Source of the DNA: Methylobacterium sp. CB376
GTDB lineage: Bacteria; Pseudomonadota; Alphaproteobacteria; Rhizobiales; Beijerinckiaceae
DNA length: 64,000 bases
NCBI RefSeq assembly: GCF_029714205.1
Contig: NZ_CP121648.1
Coordinates: forward strand, 2,790,001 to 2,854,000
Reading direction: 5' to 3'
Under the pieces are notes generated by a model, which saw only the letters and a list, made by a program, of their open reading frames with translations, was not told the DNA's origin and did no database searches. Shown here in pieces: positions 38,618 to 48,694 of this stretch (position 1 is its first letter; every line of letters begins with the position of its first letter). A program made the position numbers and the translations under genes.

Positions 38618-38979
38618 CGGGATCTCTCCCAGCATTCCGCGAGTCACCCTCGCGCGGTCGTTCGGGGCCGACCCGTAGGGCCCGTTCCGGCTTATAGCAG
38701 TAGGGACGACTGAGTTGTAGAGTTGAGCTTCCTGGGCCGTTTCTGAGGCTTCAGGGGGCCTTTCGAGCCTCGATCAGGGCGGACAGCTCCACCCATTCGC
38801 ATAAGTCTGAGTACGGGACGAGGACGCGCCTCACGAGAAGAGTCCGGCACGGTTGGGAGGGACCGAGCAAGCTAAAGCAATGGCCGAGTCCCGATGGATC
38901 AAGCGGCGCACATAGGAAACATAAATAGTGGGACGGCGGTGCCCATCTCCGGGGTAGCGACGAAGCAAGGGAGATGACA
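38618..38979. other. Gap between divergent universal stress protein and small secreted protein
   Basis: About 360 bp with promoters expected in both directions. No other gene is supported. Confidence 0.5.
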
Positions 38980-39198
38980 ATGCAGTATCTGAAACTTGCA
39001 GGATTATCTATCGTCGCGGCGCTCGTGCTTGGACTAGGGAGCGGAGCAAAAGCAACCCCACTCAGCAGTTCTTCGGCTGGAATTGCAACATGTGAGGTGT
39101 CCGACGGATTGGTCATCAAGGCGGTGACCAGAGCCGGAGTTGCGCATCGGTCGGCTCGAAGAACGGCCCGGCGTGTTAACCGCCGCCACGGCTACTAG
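38980..39198 (+). CDS. Small secreted basic protein
   Basis: A 72-residue peptide with a signal peptide ('LKLAGLSIVAALVLGLGSGA', cleavage near 'AKA') and a short mature part with one Cys and a strongly basic C-terminus ('SARRTARRVNRRHGY'). AAGGGAG lies six bases before the ATG at 38980; an upstream ATG at 38974 is too close to it. Function unknown. Confidence 0.65.
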   Translation: MQYLKLAGLSIVAALVLGLGSGAKATPLSSSSAGIATCEVSDGLVIKAVTRAGVAHRSARRTARRVNRRHGY

Positions 39199-39713
39199 CT
39201 GCGGGCTCAATCTCGCGCGCGAGAAGGCGGTTCATTCGTATAATCCCATATTCTGGTGCGCGTTATGGGGCATCCGTACAGTGTTCCGAAGGTTTCGCGC
39301 GGATCGCGAGCGGGCCGCCGCCTCGACTGTGCTAGTCTTCCGTCGCTCGCTCCGGGAGCGCACGCCCGGAGTCGAGCAGCGGGCCGGGTCCTCGGCCGCT
39401 ACGAGGACCCGGCCCGCACTCGCCTCCAGTCGCGTTGAGCGTGGGTGACAGACGTATCGGCTCATCCAGGGGCACGCTTCGGGTGTGACCGCCTCCTGGC
39501 CCCTCGACGTCGCCTTGGAGGCACCACCCGCGGGCCGCGGCCATCTTCCGACCCTGCCTGAAGCGCGGCCCCCGGCTCTCTTCGGGCACAAAGAAGCGCC
39601 AGAGGGGGGGACCCTCAGCCCACCCGCTGGGCCTGCCGCAAACGCGTCCGCAGCCGTTCACGGGTCGTTAGGCATACCCGCCCAGCTTGCCGCCTCCGCC
39701 CCGGAGCCGGCCC
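39199..39713. other. Gap with a strong GC hairpin and IS6 left-end sequence
   Basis: No protein gene is supported. A perfect inverted repeat lies at 39379-39417. From about 39629 the sequence is the left end of the IS6 remnant that follows, shared with 43885-43951. Confidence 0.5.
39379..39417. other. Perfect 16-bp inverted repeat hairpin
   Basis: GCGGGCCGGGTCCTCG and its exact complement flank a seven-base loop. The T-run expected of an intrinsic terminator is absent. It lies 180 bp after the small secreted protein gene. Confidence 0.75.
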
Positions 39714-40466
39714 ATGATCTTGAATTCCCTCGCCCTCAAGCTTAAGCACCCGGCGCGTGGCGACTTCCGGGGCCGGCATTTCGAGGCCACCCTGAGCGTG
39801 CAGGCCGTTTCTTGGTAGCTGCGCTACGCGCTCGGCTACCGCGACATCGGGGAGATGCTCCTGGAGAGGGGCCTCACGGTCGACCACTCCACCATCAATC
39901 GCCGGGTGCTCGCCTCCGCGCCGGCCATCAAGCGCCGCCTGCGCCGGTTCCGCAAACCGCACTCCGGCTCCGTGCGCGTCGACGAGACCGACATCAAGGT
40001 GCGGGGCCAGTGGCGATACCTGTACCGGGCCATCGACCAGCACGGGCAGGCGGTCGACTCCCCGCTCACCGCCAACCGCGACCTGGATGCGGCCAAGCGC
40101 TTCCTCCGCAAGATGCTGCAGGATCAGCCGCTTCTCGCGCCCGACCGCATCCGCACCAATGGCGCTGGCCCGTACCCGCCGGCGATCGCCGAGAGCCGCA
40201 AGGAGGGCCTGCTGCGGCGCATGCCGACCCACCACGTCACCAAGCACCTGCGACAGGGGATCGAGAGCCACCACTTCCGGGTCAAGCGGGCGATGCCGCG
40301 GATGGCCGGGTTCCGGCCGTTCCGCACGGCCCGGCGCACAATCCAGGGCTTCGAGGCGATGCTGTGGCTGCGCAAGGACTTCGGGTTCGCGGGCGCGTGG
40401 ACCGTCCGCGAGCAGAACCAGCTCCTCGCCAGCTGCTTTGGTCTTTCCGTCGCGAACAAAGCGTGA
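39714..40466 (+). pseudogene. IS6-family transposase with nonsense mutation
   Basis: The frame starting 'MILNSLALKLKHPARGDFRG' is interrupted by TAG at 39816-39818 (where a Tyr or similar codon is expected before 'LRYALGYRDIGEMLLERGLT') and then continues for 215 residues. The first Asp is in 'SVRVDETDIKVRGQWRYLY'. The second catalytic Asp position is Asn ('RTNGAGPYPPAI'), and the Glu is in 'GIESHHFRVKRAMPRM'. With a stop codon and a changed catalytic residue the gene is dead. Confidence 0.88.
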
Positions 40467-40614
40467 AAGCGGGTCGGCGGAGCCCCTTCTGCGGCCCGAG
40501 CCCGCGTTTGCGGCAAGCCCCGGCGGGCTCGGGCGAGGGCCACCCGCACATCATGATGGACGGCTTCCCGACCGGACCGCACGCCCGGGCCTCAATGGAC
40601 GGCCTGCTCAAGGA

Positions 40615-40690
40615 CGTCTCGATCACCCAGCGGCGGCAGGTCGGTCGGGAAGCGGTCAGTGCCGATCACCGCCTCGTGGCCGCAGCTCGA
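40615..40690 (-). pseudogene. Fragment related to the zinc-ribbon-like gene at 41716
   Basis: Minus-strand 'SCGHEAVIGTDRFPTDLPP' closely matches 'HCGHEAVISTDRFPDSLPF' of the gene at 41716-42090. Only this stretch is shared, so it is a gene fragment left after duplication or recombination. Confidence 0.55.
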
Positions 40691-40886
40691 TCAAGGCGGC
40701 GCCCGTCTAGGCACTGCACATGCGGTTCGGGAGCGGCGACTGGTCCGCCGCGCGCTTCCGGCGCGGGCCGCACGAAGACGCGGTAGCGCCGTGCACGCTC
40801 CACATCGGGCCTTCGAGTTGTGCTCCGTGAGGCCCGAGCTTGGTCGTCGCTCTCGCCCCCGCCCTGCATCCTCCTGCTCAGGTCCC

Positions 40887-41186
40887 TCACTCGACGGGCA
40901 GCCCCGGACGCGTCGCGCTCTCGATGATCGCCTCCCACGATTTGCCCATCGCGCGCAGGGACTCGATCGAGGGGCCGATCTCGTTCCCGTAGACCCTCAG
41001 CGTGCGCTCGTAGATGCGGGTCCGGTGCGGCTCGGGGGTCTGCTCCTTGAACAGGGAGGCCAGTCGCCTGCGCTCCGCGTGCATCGCCCGTGCGATGGCC
41101 TCGGCGGAGGCGCCGCGGCGGCGCATCTCAGCCGCGTGCTCGCGCAAGTCGCGCACGGCTTGCTCGTACTGGGACCGCAGGCTCAT
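40887..41186 (-). CDS. Conserved hypothetical helical protein
   Basis: A 99-residue charged, helical protein: 'YEQAVRDLREHAAEMRRRGA', 'AEAIARAMHAERRRLASLFK' and 'IYERTLRVYGNEIGPSIESL'. The pattern resembles small hypothetical proteins repeated many times in Methylobacterium-type genomes and plasmids. The ATG at 41186 gives the usual N-terminus. No signal peptide, metal site or catalytic motif. The role is unknown. Confidence 0.6.
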   Translation of the reverse strand: MSLRSQYEQAVRDLREHAAEMRRRGASAEAIARAMHAERRRLASLFKEQTPEPHRTRIYERTLRVYGNEIGPSIESLRAMGKSWEAIIESATRPGLPVE

Positions 41187-41483
41187 CGACGGTGTGGCCC
41201 TCGTGACCGACGCGATCGGACGATCATGCATCGTTCTGCGTCGGCCTCCTACCTGTAGCGGCCCTCCCGCGGCCAAGCCGAGCGAGGTTCGGCCTCGACC
41301 CGACGGCGACGGCGCTTGATCGCCTCCCGCCTACCGATGCACGACACCCTTGATCTGCGGGATCTCCTCGGCCTGCCCGGCTCGGGCCGCAGCGGACCTT
41401 TTTGATTGGTGGCCCGTCAGAAGCTTGACGGCTTGTACACCTTGAGCCTTAACTTGAAGGCCAAGCAACGGGAAAGTTCGGCT

Positions 41484-41726
41484 ATGAGACGCACTGGACT
41501 CCTCTCGGCCGCCCTCTTTACAATCTGTGTTGTTTATCCAAATGCTACAATGGCAATGTCGTGCTCAGAACGCAACCAACAGTGCATTAAATTCTGCGAT
41601 CAGAGAAATGCGGGCGGAAGAGCTTATAATTGCCACTCTCGTTGTGCTGACGCTAATTCACAATGCATGCAGAATGGATGTTATAACACGCCAATGAAGA
41701 GTGGGTGCGGCTTCTCTAAATCCTAG
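41484..41726 (+). CDS. Small secreted eight-cysteine peptide
   Basis: An 80-residue protein with a signal peptide (cleavage near 'ATMA', about residue 24) and a mature part of about 55 residues with eight Cys ('CSERNQQCIKFCDQRN' and 'NCHSRCADANSQCMQNGC'). The even Cys number suggests four disulfide bonds, as in defensin- or toxin-like folds, but no family was recognised. Codon use is more AT-rich than the surroundings, a sign of transfer. Its 3' end overlaps the next gene on the other strand by 11 bp. Confidence 0.7.
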   Translation: MRRTGLLSAALFTICVVYPNATMAMSCSERNQQCIKFCDQRNAGGRAYNCHSRCADANSQCMQNGCYNTPMKSGCGFSKS

Positions 41727-42090
41727 ATCCTGACTTATCCGGCCAGGGCGTGTCCCGCCCCGTCACCCGGTCGCCGGCGGCCGGGTCCCCTCTCTGCCCA
41801 TACTCCACCCGGTGCGCTTGAAGGCGGCGGTGGATCCCGACCACATCGCGCATCACCCCGACGCTCTTCGCCCCGCACGCAGAGCAGCGCGGGTGCAGGG
41901 CGATGTCGGGGAACGGCAGGCTGTCCGGGAAGCGATCCGTGCTGATCACCGCCTCGTGGCCGCAGTGAGTCGCGTTGGCGTGCACGAAGGCTGTGCGGTC
42001 GCCCTCCTCGGACCGGATCCAGCCGATCGTGGGCGGCGGGATCGCGCGGCCCTGCTCGTCGTAGGCGCGGCGGGGGTTGCGGCGGCTCAT
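41716..42090 (-). CDS. Hypothetical protein with zinc-ribbon-like cysteines
   Basis: A 124-residue protein with 'CGHEAVISTDRFPDSLPFPD' and then 'HPRCSACGAKSVGVMRDV', where the CxxC plus the preceding Cys and His could bind zinc. Similar small proteins are common hypotheticals in Methylobacterium-type genomes. The C-terminal third is Gly/Arg/Pro-rich and may be a degenerate extension. A fragment of a relative lies at 40615-40690. Function unknown. Confidence 0.6.
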   Translation of the reverse strand: MSRRNPRRAYDEQGRAIPPPTIGWIRSEEGDRTAFVHANATHCGHEAVISTDRFPDSLPFPDIALHPRCSACGAKSVGVMRDVVGIHRRLQAHRVEYGQRGDPAAGDRVTGRDTPWPDKSGSRI

Positions 42091-42467
42091 AGGCGGAGAC
42101 GTAGGCCGCGTCCGTTGCGCGGCGACTGCGTGCGCGAGCTACACGGATCGGGTCAGGGCGGCAACCGCGCCCTCTAAACGGATGCCAAGGACCGACCAAG
42201 CAAGCTGAAATATTCCCAAACAAATACAGGATTTCTGCTCGAATTAAATATGAGCACGCAATAAATTTGCGTTTGGCTTCGATGCTGGGTGCCTGAAACA
42301 TTGTCCTGGCATGATCGAATCAGATGGTGTTGATCTGCGTTAGAATTGGCAGTTTATGATAAAAATAGTAACTTGAAACTTTATAGCGCCACCATTGGCA
42401 GCATCTATCAGCTTTTCTCCACTTCATGAATACAAATTCAGGCCAATCTATCTGCCCAAAGCTGACC
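42091..42467. other. AT-rich gap downstream of the FkbM methyltransferase
   Basis: About 375 bp, markedly AT-rich from 42190 onward. No gene or clear hairpin found. Confidence 0.5.
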
Positions 42468-43451
42468 TCATCTGAGAATATGATTTTTATCGACGGGTGT
42501 CGTCATGGTTAGATCATAGTAAATCTTGTCACTTTCTGCTTCTTTATCATAGTTGCTCTTTAAGATATTTATTGCATCTTGCGCGGCATAGCTTCTGCTC
42601 TCGCCGGTTCCTTCTGCAGCAGCTATGCTGCATGAAGCAAAATTGGATTTTATAAATTCAAATATTATATCAGGATCCGCCTTCATCCTTTTCATCGTGT
42701 AAGGCCACCATTCTAATATTATTAGTCCAGCTTTCTTTAGCACATCCTTGCCGCCCTCAAAAACAAATGGTTCTGCGCCTTGAACATCAATTTTTACAGC
42801 AAGCGGAGTTTTGATATAAGCGGCGAAATCATTCAAAGGAACTGCTTCGACGTTTATGACTGGTCGCAGATGTTCGCCAATATCGCCGATAAAATTGCCA
42901 CCTATTCTAATTCTGTGATCTCCTAGATTTTCAGGTGCAATTTCGAACTGCAAATTTGAGTTTTCCTTGAATAAAGCCAGCCTGAAAAGCTTGTAATTTG
43001 CATGTCTACAATTTATCTTTGTGTTAATTTCTAAGTTCATAAAGTTATGCGGCTCTGGTTCGAATGCAAAACAATGAACATTTGGATATGACTGCGCAAT
43101 CGGAATAGTTGTAAGACCGATATTCGCGCCTATATCTAAGTAGTAACCCACCCCACCATTCTTGTCAAAAAACTCTTTTAATTTATCCACGGTCGTTTTC
43201 GCCCAGTCTCCCTTTTCAGAGTAAGCACGGTGCACTGAGAAGTCATAAGGTTGACTCACGATTGTGCCTGACACCCCTCTACTCGCTACGCCGGTGACGC
43301 CAGCTGGCCCGGCAAATGCTGCGATAGCATATCTTGCGTGCAGCCTGGCGAATTCTTGATCGTCTGCTAAAGTTTTCACAATCTGTATCTTGCGTCTCTC
43401 GGGAAGCTTCCTTACGAACCATGAGAAAAGCTGTAGAATCTGCGCTTTCAT
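42468..43451 (-). CDS. FkbM-family methyltransferase
   Basis: A 327-residue SAM-dependent methyltransferase of the FkbM type. 'GVGYYLDIGANIGLTTIPIA' is motif I at about residues 100-119, followed by 'VHCFAFEPEPHNFMNLEIN', 'AVKIDVQGAEPFVFEGG' and 'AGLIILEWWPYTM', all typical. These enzymes methylate hydroxyls on sugars or polyketides. The base composition is near 40% GC, far below the neighbourhood, so recent transfer is likely, perhaps from a surface-polysaccharide locus. No sugar genes accompany it here. Confidence 0.92.
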   Translation of the reverse strand: MKAQILQLFSWFVRKLPERRKIQIVKTLADDQEFARLHARYAIAAFAGPAGVTGVASRGVSGTIVSQPYDFSVHRAYSEKGDWAKTTVDKLKEFFDKNGGVGYYLDIGANIGLTTIPIAQSYPNVHCFAFEPEPHNFMNLEINTKINCRHANYKLFRLALFKENSNLQFEIAPENLGDHRIRIGGNFIGDIGEHLRPVINVEAVPLNDFAAYIKTPLAVKIDVQGAEPFVFEGGKDVLKKAGLIILEWWPYTMKRMKADPDIIFEFIKSNFASCSIAAAEGTGESRSYAAQDAINILKSNYDKEAESDKIYYDLTMTTPVDKNHILR

Positions 43452-43982
43452 AGATCGTCCCTCGCGATTTCACGTAGTTTAAACCTATGGTCGAATTTGC
43501 GAAGGCCGCCCGGGTTGGTAGGAATGCTTCACCTATAATACTGACGTTGATCCCACCGCCGAGTTCGCGTCTCAGTCAAAAAATTTCACCTACCCGGCGC
43601 GTCTTTGTCGGTTTTTGCAACGCGTGGGTCCAGGAAAGGAGCTTTTCGCGTTTCATGGTGCTCCACCTCCATCCTCAATCTGCGGACATCGACAGCGATC
43701 GACGTCGACGCGAAGCTGACCGTCGCCTAACTCGTGGTCGGCTGGAATGCGAGGTACGCTTCGACATTCCCGGGCACCAGCGAGGCCGGTTCGCCTGCCG
43801 CGTGCAGCTTACCACGGACGAGCAAGGGCGTACCTGCAGACGGTTTTGAGCAACCCTTTGCAGCGGGACCTCGACGAGCCTGTCGCAAACGCGATCGCGC
43901 CGGCGTTCACGGGTCGTTAGGCATCCCCGCCCAGCTTGCCGCTCCGCCTCACCGCCGGGTCCGGACCCGGTCCGTCCACGGT
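43452..43982. other. Gap with IS6 end fragment
   Basis: No gene supported. 43885-43951 repeats the IS6 left-end sequence seen at 39629-39695 (GTTCACGGGTCGTTAGGCAT and flanks). It adjoins the truncated acyl-CoA synthetase, hinting that an IS6 event removed the rest of that gene. Confidence 0.6.
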
Positions 43983-44459
43983 CTAGACCCGCTCCAGGTC
44001 CGGCAGCCGGTCGCGCAGGAAAGCCGGCTTCTCGGCCCCTGCAAGGTCCGTCACCACCGCTCGCGCGCCGCCGTCGCCGAGCCGATGGAGGAGCGCGTCC
44101 GGGCCCGAACAGCGTGAAGAGCGGGACGGTGATCAGCCCGGCCCGGGAGCTCGCGAGGTGCGCGATCGCGGTCTCCGGGCTCGGCGGGAGCAGCGCGCCG
44201 AGGCGGTCGCCCCGCCGCAGGCTCTGAGTGGCGAGCCGGTTGGCGAAGCGGTTCGAGGCGGGCCGGAGGTCGTCGAAGCCGAAGTGCTGCGTGGCGTCCG
44301 CCCCGTCGAGGTCGATCAGTGCCAGCGGATCGCCGGGGGCGTGCCGGTCGCAATCGTCGGCGCCGATGATGTAGCGCTGCGGGATCGCCCAGCAGAAGCC
44401 TGCGACGAGGTCGGCATGGTGTCCGCGCGCTGCAGCATCGGCACGCTCCGCTCCCGCAT
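43983..44459 (-). pseudogene. AMP-dependent acyl-CoA synthetase, truncated N-terminal fragment
   Basis: The minus strand encodes the N-terminus of an ANL-family synthetase in three frames: 'MRERSVPMLQRADTM', then 'DLVAGFCWAIPQRYIIGADD' through 'FANRLATQSLRRGDRLGALL' to 'ITVPLFTLFGP', then 'DALLHRLGDGGARAVVTDLA' up to a stop at 43983. Two single-base frameshifts (near 44413 and near 44100) and loss of about two thirds of the length, including the AMP-binding motif, make it inactive. The neighbouring IS6 end sequence suggests how it was cut. Confidence 0.85.
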
Positions 44460-44661
44460 CGTTCCTGCGGGGAACGGCTCGCGCGACGGCGCTGGCCACC
44501 CCTCCGATGTCCGGAACGCTCGTTCACCGATTTTCCGCCGTCAGGCGGGCGGCGGGCCTCCGGGAGCGGCTTGCCTTGCCGCCCGGGATCGGCTGTGACG
44601 GACGGGGCCGCCGCACTCCGCCGGAAAGAGCGTCGGTGCCGGCCCGGGAGGAAGTCCTTCG

Positions 44662-45870
44662 ATGAAACGATCCGCTGCCGGCCTGCGCCGGGCCGCCCTC
44701 GCGCTCTCCCTCCTCGCCGGCCCCGCCGCGGCGCAGGTCTCGGACGATGTGGTCCGCATCGGGGTGCTCACCGACCTCTCGGGACCCTACGCCGACAGCG
44801 GCGGGCGCGGCTCGGTGATCGCGGCCGAGATGGCCGCCGCGGATGCCGGCGGCTGGATCCTGGGTAAGCCGGTCGAGATCGTCTCGGCCGACCACCAGAA
44901 CAAGCCCGACGTGGCGTCGAGCATCGCCCGGCGCTGGTACGACGTGGAGAAGGTCGACGCGGTCGTCGACCTGCCAGTCACGGCCATCGCGCTCGCCGTC
45001 CAGGCCGTGTCCAAGGAGAAGAACCGCACCGTGATGATCACGGCCGCGGCGACCTCCGACCTCACCGCCAAGACCTGCTCGCCCACGTCGTCACACTGGA
45101 CCGACGACACCCACGCGCTCACGGCCGGCACCGCGCGTGCGGTGTTCGAGCGCGGCGGCCGATCCTGGTACTTCATCACCGTCGACCATGCCTTCGGGCA
45201 CGCGCTCCAGAAGGAGGCCACGGCCGTCGTCGAGTCGCTCGGCGGCAAGGTGGTCGGCACGTCGCGCCACCCCATCGCCACCGCCGACTACTCCTCCTTC
45301 CTGCTCCAGGCCCAATCCTCGGGCGCCGACGTGGTCGCCTTCGCCAGCGTCGGCGACGACTTCACTAAGGCGATCAAGCAGGCGAACGAGTTCGGCCTGA
45401 CGCAGGGGGGGCAGACCCTCACGGGCTTCCTCGTCTACATCACCGATATCAAGGGGCTCGGGCTGCCGGTCGCCCACGGCCTGACCTTTTCCTCGGCCTT
45501 CTACTGGGACCAGAGCGAGCCCGCCCGCGCCTTCGCCAAGCGCTTCCAGGACAAGACCGGCGTGATGCCGACCAAGAACCAGGCGCTGATCTACACCGCC
45601 GTGACGCATTACCTGAAGGCGGTCGCACAGGCCGGCACGGACGAGGCGCTCGCGGTCAACAAGGCGATGCGGGCCATGCCGGTCGCCTTCTTCGGCCATC
45701 CCGCGACCTTGAGGGCCGACGGGCGGCTTCTCTACGACCCCGTCCTCTATCGGGTGAAGGGCGAGCGCGAGAGCAAGGGCCCCTGGGACCTCTACGAGGC
45801 GGTGCGCTCCATCCCGCAGGGCGAGGCCTTCCTGCCGATAAACCCGGCTTGCGCCGGGCAGAACGGGTGA
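44662..45870 (+). CDS. Branched-chain amino acid/amide-type ABC transporter substrate-binding protein
   Basis: A 402-residue periplasmic binding protein of the LivK/type I fold. It has a signal peptide ending near 'GPAAAQ' (residue 25), then 'VVRIGVLTDLSGPYADSGGR', 'VDAVVDLPVTAIALAVQAVS', 'FITVDHAFGHALQKEATAVV' and 'ADVVAFASVGDDFTKAIKQA', all typical of Liv-type receptors for amino acids, amides or aromatic acids. No permease or ATPase genes are adjacent. Its stop overlaps the P450 start (GTGA), so the two are co-translated; the ligand may relate to the aromatic catabolic genes downstream, which is inference. Confidence 0.9.
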   Translation: MKRSAAGLRRAALALSLLAGPAAAQVSDDVVRIGVLTDLSGPYADSGGRGSVIAAEMAAADAGGWILGKPVEIVSADHQNKPDVASSIARRWYDVEKVDAVVDLPVTAIALAVQAVSKEKNRTVMITAAATSDLTAKTCSPTSSHWTDDTHALTAGTARAVFERGGRSWYFITVDHAFGHALQKEATAVVESLGGKVVGTSRHPIATADYSSFLLQAQSSGADVVAFASVGDDFTKAIKQANEFGLTQGGQTLTGFLVYITDIKGLGLPVAHGLTFSSAFYWDQSEPARAFAKRFQDKTGVMPTKNQALIYTAVTHYLKAVAQAGTDEALAVNKAMRAMPVAFFGHPATLRADGRLLYDPVLYRVKGERESKGPWDLYEAVRSIPQGEAFLPINPACAGQNG

Positions 45871-47093
45871 GCGCGGTGGACGCGGCCGAGCGCGCCAGAC
45901 GCTTCGACCTGCGGCGCCTGCCGGAGGGGTTCATCGAGGACCCCTACCCGGTCTACGCGGCCCTGCGCACCCACGCCCCAGTCCACGTCTTCGCGCCGGG
46001 GCAGGTCCTGCTCACCCGCTACGTGGACCTGGAGCGGGTCTACAAGGACGCCGCCACTTTCAGCTCCGACAAGGTCGTGGAGTTCGGGGCCAAGTTCGGT
46101 CCCTCTCCCTTGTACGCGCATCACACGACGAGCCTCGTCTTCAACGACCCGCCGCGCCACACCCGGGTCCGGCGGATCATCGCGGGTGCCCTGGCGCCGC
46201 GGGCGATCGCCTCGATGGAGGCGAGCATCGTGGCGCTCGTCGACGGGCTCCTCGACGCGGCGGAGGAGCGCGGCCGGATCGACCTGATCGAGGATTTTGC
46301 CGCCGCGATCCCCGTCGAGGTGATCGGCAACCTGCTCGGCGTGCCGCGGGCCGAGCGGGAGCCGCTCCGGGCGTGGTCGCTCGCCATCCTGGGCGCGCTG
46401 GAGCCGGTCCTCGACGCCGCCACGATGGAGGCCGGCAACCGCGCCGTAACCGAATTCCTGGACTACCTGAAGCGTCTCGTCGCCGAGAGGCGGCGCCGTC
46501 TCGGTGATCCGGAGCGGGACATCCTGACCCGTCTGATCCAGGGCGAGATGGAGGGGGAGCGCCTCTCGCCCGAGGAATTGCTGCAGAACTGCATCTTCAT
46601 CCTTAATGCCGGCCACGAGACCACCACCAACCTGATCGGCAACGGGCTGCACCTGCTGACGCAATGGCCGGAGGCGCGCGAACGGCTCCTCTCTGAGCCG
46701 GATCTGCTCCGCCGGGCGGTCGAGGAGATGCTGCGCTTCGAGAGTTCGAACCAGCTCGGCAACCGCATCGCTGCCAAGCCCTTCGCGCTCGGTGGACGCG
46801 ATTTCCCGGCGGGTACCCAGATCACGCTCGGCATCGGGGCGGCGAACCGTGATCCGGACCAGTTTCCCGATCCCGACCGCTTCGACGTTGCCCGCGAGCC
46901 GAATCGCCACCTCGCCTTCGCGAGCGGCATCCACCAATGCGTCGGCATGACCGTCGCGCGGCTGGAGGGGCGGATCGCCATCGGGCGCTTCCTGGCGCGG
47001 TTTCCGTCCTACGCGCTCGATGGTCCGCCGCTTCGCTCGCGGCGGGTGCGCTTCCGCGGCTTCAGCCGGCTGCCGGCCCGTGTCGAAGCCTGA
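45867..47093 (+). CDS. Cytochrome P450
   Basis: A 408-residue soluble class I P450. The I-helix oxygen-activation motif is '[14 protein letters not shown]', the ExxR pair lies in '[12 protein letters not shown]', and the heme-binding loop is '[10 protein letters not shown]' with Cys358 as ligand. '[20 protein letters not shown]' is the usual C-helix region. A GTG start at 45867 overlaps the upstream stop; a TTG further upstream is less likely. Ferredoxin and reductase partners are absent here. The substrate is unknown; linkage to homogentisate genes suggests an aromatic compound. Confidence 0.93.
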   Translation: MSAVDAAERARRFDLRRLPEGFIEDPYPVYAALRTHAPVHVFAPGQVLLTRYVDLERVYKDAATFSSDKVVEFGAKFGPSPLYAHHTTSLVFNDPPRHTRVRRIIAGALAPRAIASMEASIVALVDGLLDAAEERGRIDLIEDFAAAIPVEVIGNLLGVPRAEREPLRAWSLAILGALEPVLDAATMEAGNRAVTEFLDYLKRLVAERRRRLGDPERDILTRLIQGEMEGERLSPEELLQNCIFILNAGHETTTNLIGNGLHLLTQWPEARERLLSEPDLLRRAVEEMLRFESSNQLGNRIAAKPFALGGRDFPAGTQITLGIGAANRDPDQFPDPDRFDVAREPNRHLAFASGIHQCVGMTVARLEGRIAIGRFLARFPSYALDGPPLRSRRVRFRGFSRLPARVEA

Positions 47094-47332
47094 CTCGCCA
47101 GCGCCGCGCGATGGCGGCGCGATGCGGCAGCATCTCGGGCGGTCGGTACGAGACGAGGACGCGCCCGCCCGCGCCTTCGGCGGCGTGGGGGCCGCTCCCG
47201 TCCCTGTCCGATCCCATGGCACCCCGCGGGCCTTTGCTCGCCACGATCCCGGTCGCCGAGGCGTTCCGTTCGGAAGCCGAGGGCGGCCGCGCGCTCGACC
47301 GTGATCCGTCCCGACCAACAGGAGATCCCGCC

Positions 47333-48694
47333 ATGAACCAGCACGGCCGTCTCGATCCCGCGGGCACGATTGCCGCGGCCCAGATCCACCCCGGCTACAT
47401 GTCAGGCTTCGGCAACGGCTTCGAGACCGAGGCACTGCCGGGCGCGCTGCCGATCGGACGCAACTCGCCGCAGATTTGCCCCTACGGCCTCTACGCCGAG
47501 CAGCTCTCGGGCTCACCCTTCACGGCGCCCCGCACCGCCAACGAGCGCTCCTGGCTCTACCGCATCCGCCCCACGGTGATGCACTGGGGCGACTTCCGAA
47601 AAGTCGACGCTCGCCTCTGGCTTACGGCACCGGCGGAGCTGGTCGACCTGCCGCCCGCGCCCCTGCGCTGGGACCCGGTGGCCATCCCCTCGGAACCCCT
47701 GTCCTTCGTGGAGGGCATCTGCACCGTGACCACGGCGGGCGACGCCGGTGCCCAGGCAGGTATGGGCGCCCACTTCTACTTCGCCACCCGCTCGATGCCG
47801 GACGAGTACTTCTCCAACGCGGACGGTGAGATGCTGGTCGTGCCGCAGGAGGGAGCGCTCCGCTGGCGCACCGAGTTCGGGATCATCGACGTCGAACCGG
47901 GCGAGGTCTGCGTGATCCCGCGCGGGGTGAAGGTCGCGGTCGACCTCCTCGGCGGGCCGGCGCGGGGCTACGTCTGCGAGAATTACGGCGGCGCCTTCAC
48001 ACTGCCGGAGCGCGGCCCGATCGGCGCCAACTGCCTCGCCAATCAGCGCGACTTCCTCACCCCGGTCGCCGCCTACGAGGACCGCGACGCGCCCGGGACC
48101 ATGCTGGTGAAGTGGGGCGGCGCGCTCTGGGCGGCGGAGATCGACCACTCGCCCCTCGACGTGGTCGCCTGGCACGGCAACTACGCGCCCTACAAGTACG
48201 ACCTGCGCAAGTTCTCGCCGGTTGGGCCGATCCTGTTCGACCACGCCGACCCGTCGATCTTCACGGTGCTGACCTCGCCCTCCGAGACGCCCGGCACCGC
48301 CAACATCGACTTCGTGATCTTCTCCGACCGCTGGCTCGTGGCGGAGAACACCTTCCGGCCGCCCTGGTACCACCTCAACGTGATGAGCGAGTTCATGGGG
48401 CTGGTCTACGGGGTCTACGACGCTAAGACCGGCGGCGGCTTCCGGCCGGGCGGGGCCTCGCTGCACAACACGTTGCTGCCGCACGGGCCGGACGTTGACG
48501 CCTTCGAGAGGGCGTCGAACGTCGATCTCAAGCCGCACAAGTTGGAGGGCACGCTCGCCTTCATGTTCGAGACGCGCTTTCCCCAGAAGGTCAGCCGCTT
48601 CGCCGCTGAGACGCCCGCCCGGCAGAAGGACTACGCCGCTTACGGGCGCAAGCTCGCCAAGCACTTCGACCCGAACCGTGCCGAGGCGCGGTGA
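47333..48694 (+). CDS. hmgA: Homogentisate 1,2-dioxygenase
   Basis: HmgA opens the ring of homogentisate to maleylacetoacetate in tyrosine and phenylalanine breakdown. The 453-residue protein begins with '[20 protein letters not shown]' after a short lead, has '[20 protein letters not shown]', and the iron ligands in '[16 protein letters not shown]' (about His347 and Glu353) and 'LLPHGPD' (about His384). The ATG at 47333 follows an AGGAGA site. It overlaps fahA by one base (TGATG). The maleylacetoacetate isomerase gene that would complete the set is not in the window. Confidence 0.97.
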   Translation: MNQHGRLDPAGTIAAAQIHPGYMSGFGNGFETEALPGALPIGRNSPQICPYGLYAEQLSGSPFTAPRTANERSWLYRIRPTVMHWGDFRKVDARLWLTAPAELVDLPPAPLRWDPVAIPSEPLSFVEGICTVTTAGDAGAQAGMGAHFYFATRSMPDEYFSNADGEMLVVPQEGALRWRTEFGIIDVEPGEVCVIPRGVKVAVDLLGGPARGYVCENYGGAFTLPERGPIGANCLANQRDFLTPVAAYEDRDAPGTMLVKWGGALWAAEIDHSPLDVVAWHGNYAPYKYDLRKFSPVGPILFDHADPSIFTVLTSPSETPGTANIDFVIFSDRWLVAENTFRPPWYHLNVMSEFMGLVYGVYDAKTGGGFRPGGASLHNTLLPHGPDVDAFERASNVDLKPHKLEGTLAFMFETRFPQKVSRFAAETPARQKDYAAYGRKLAKHFDPNRAEAR

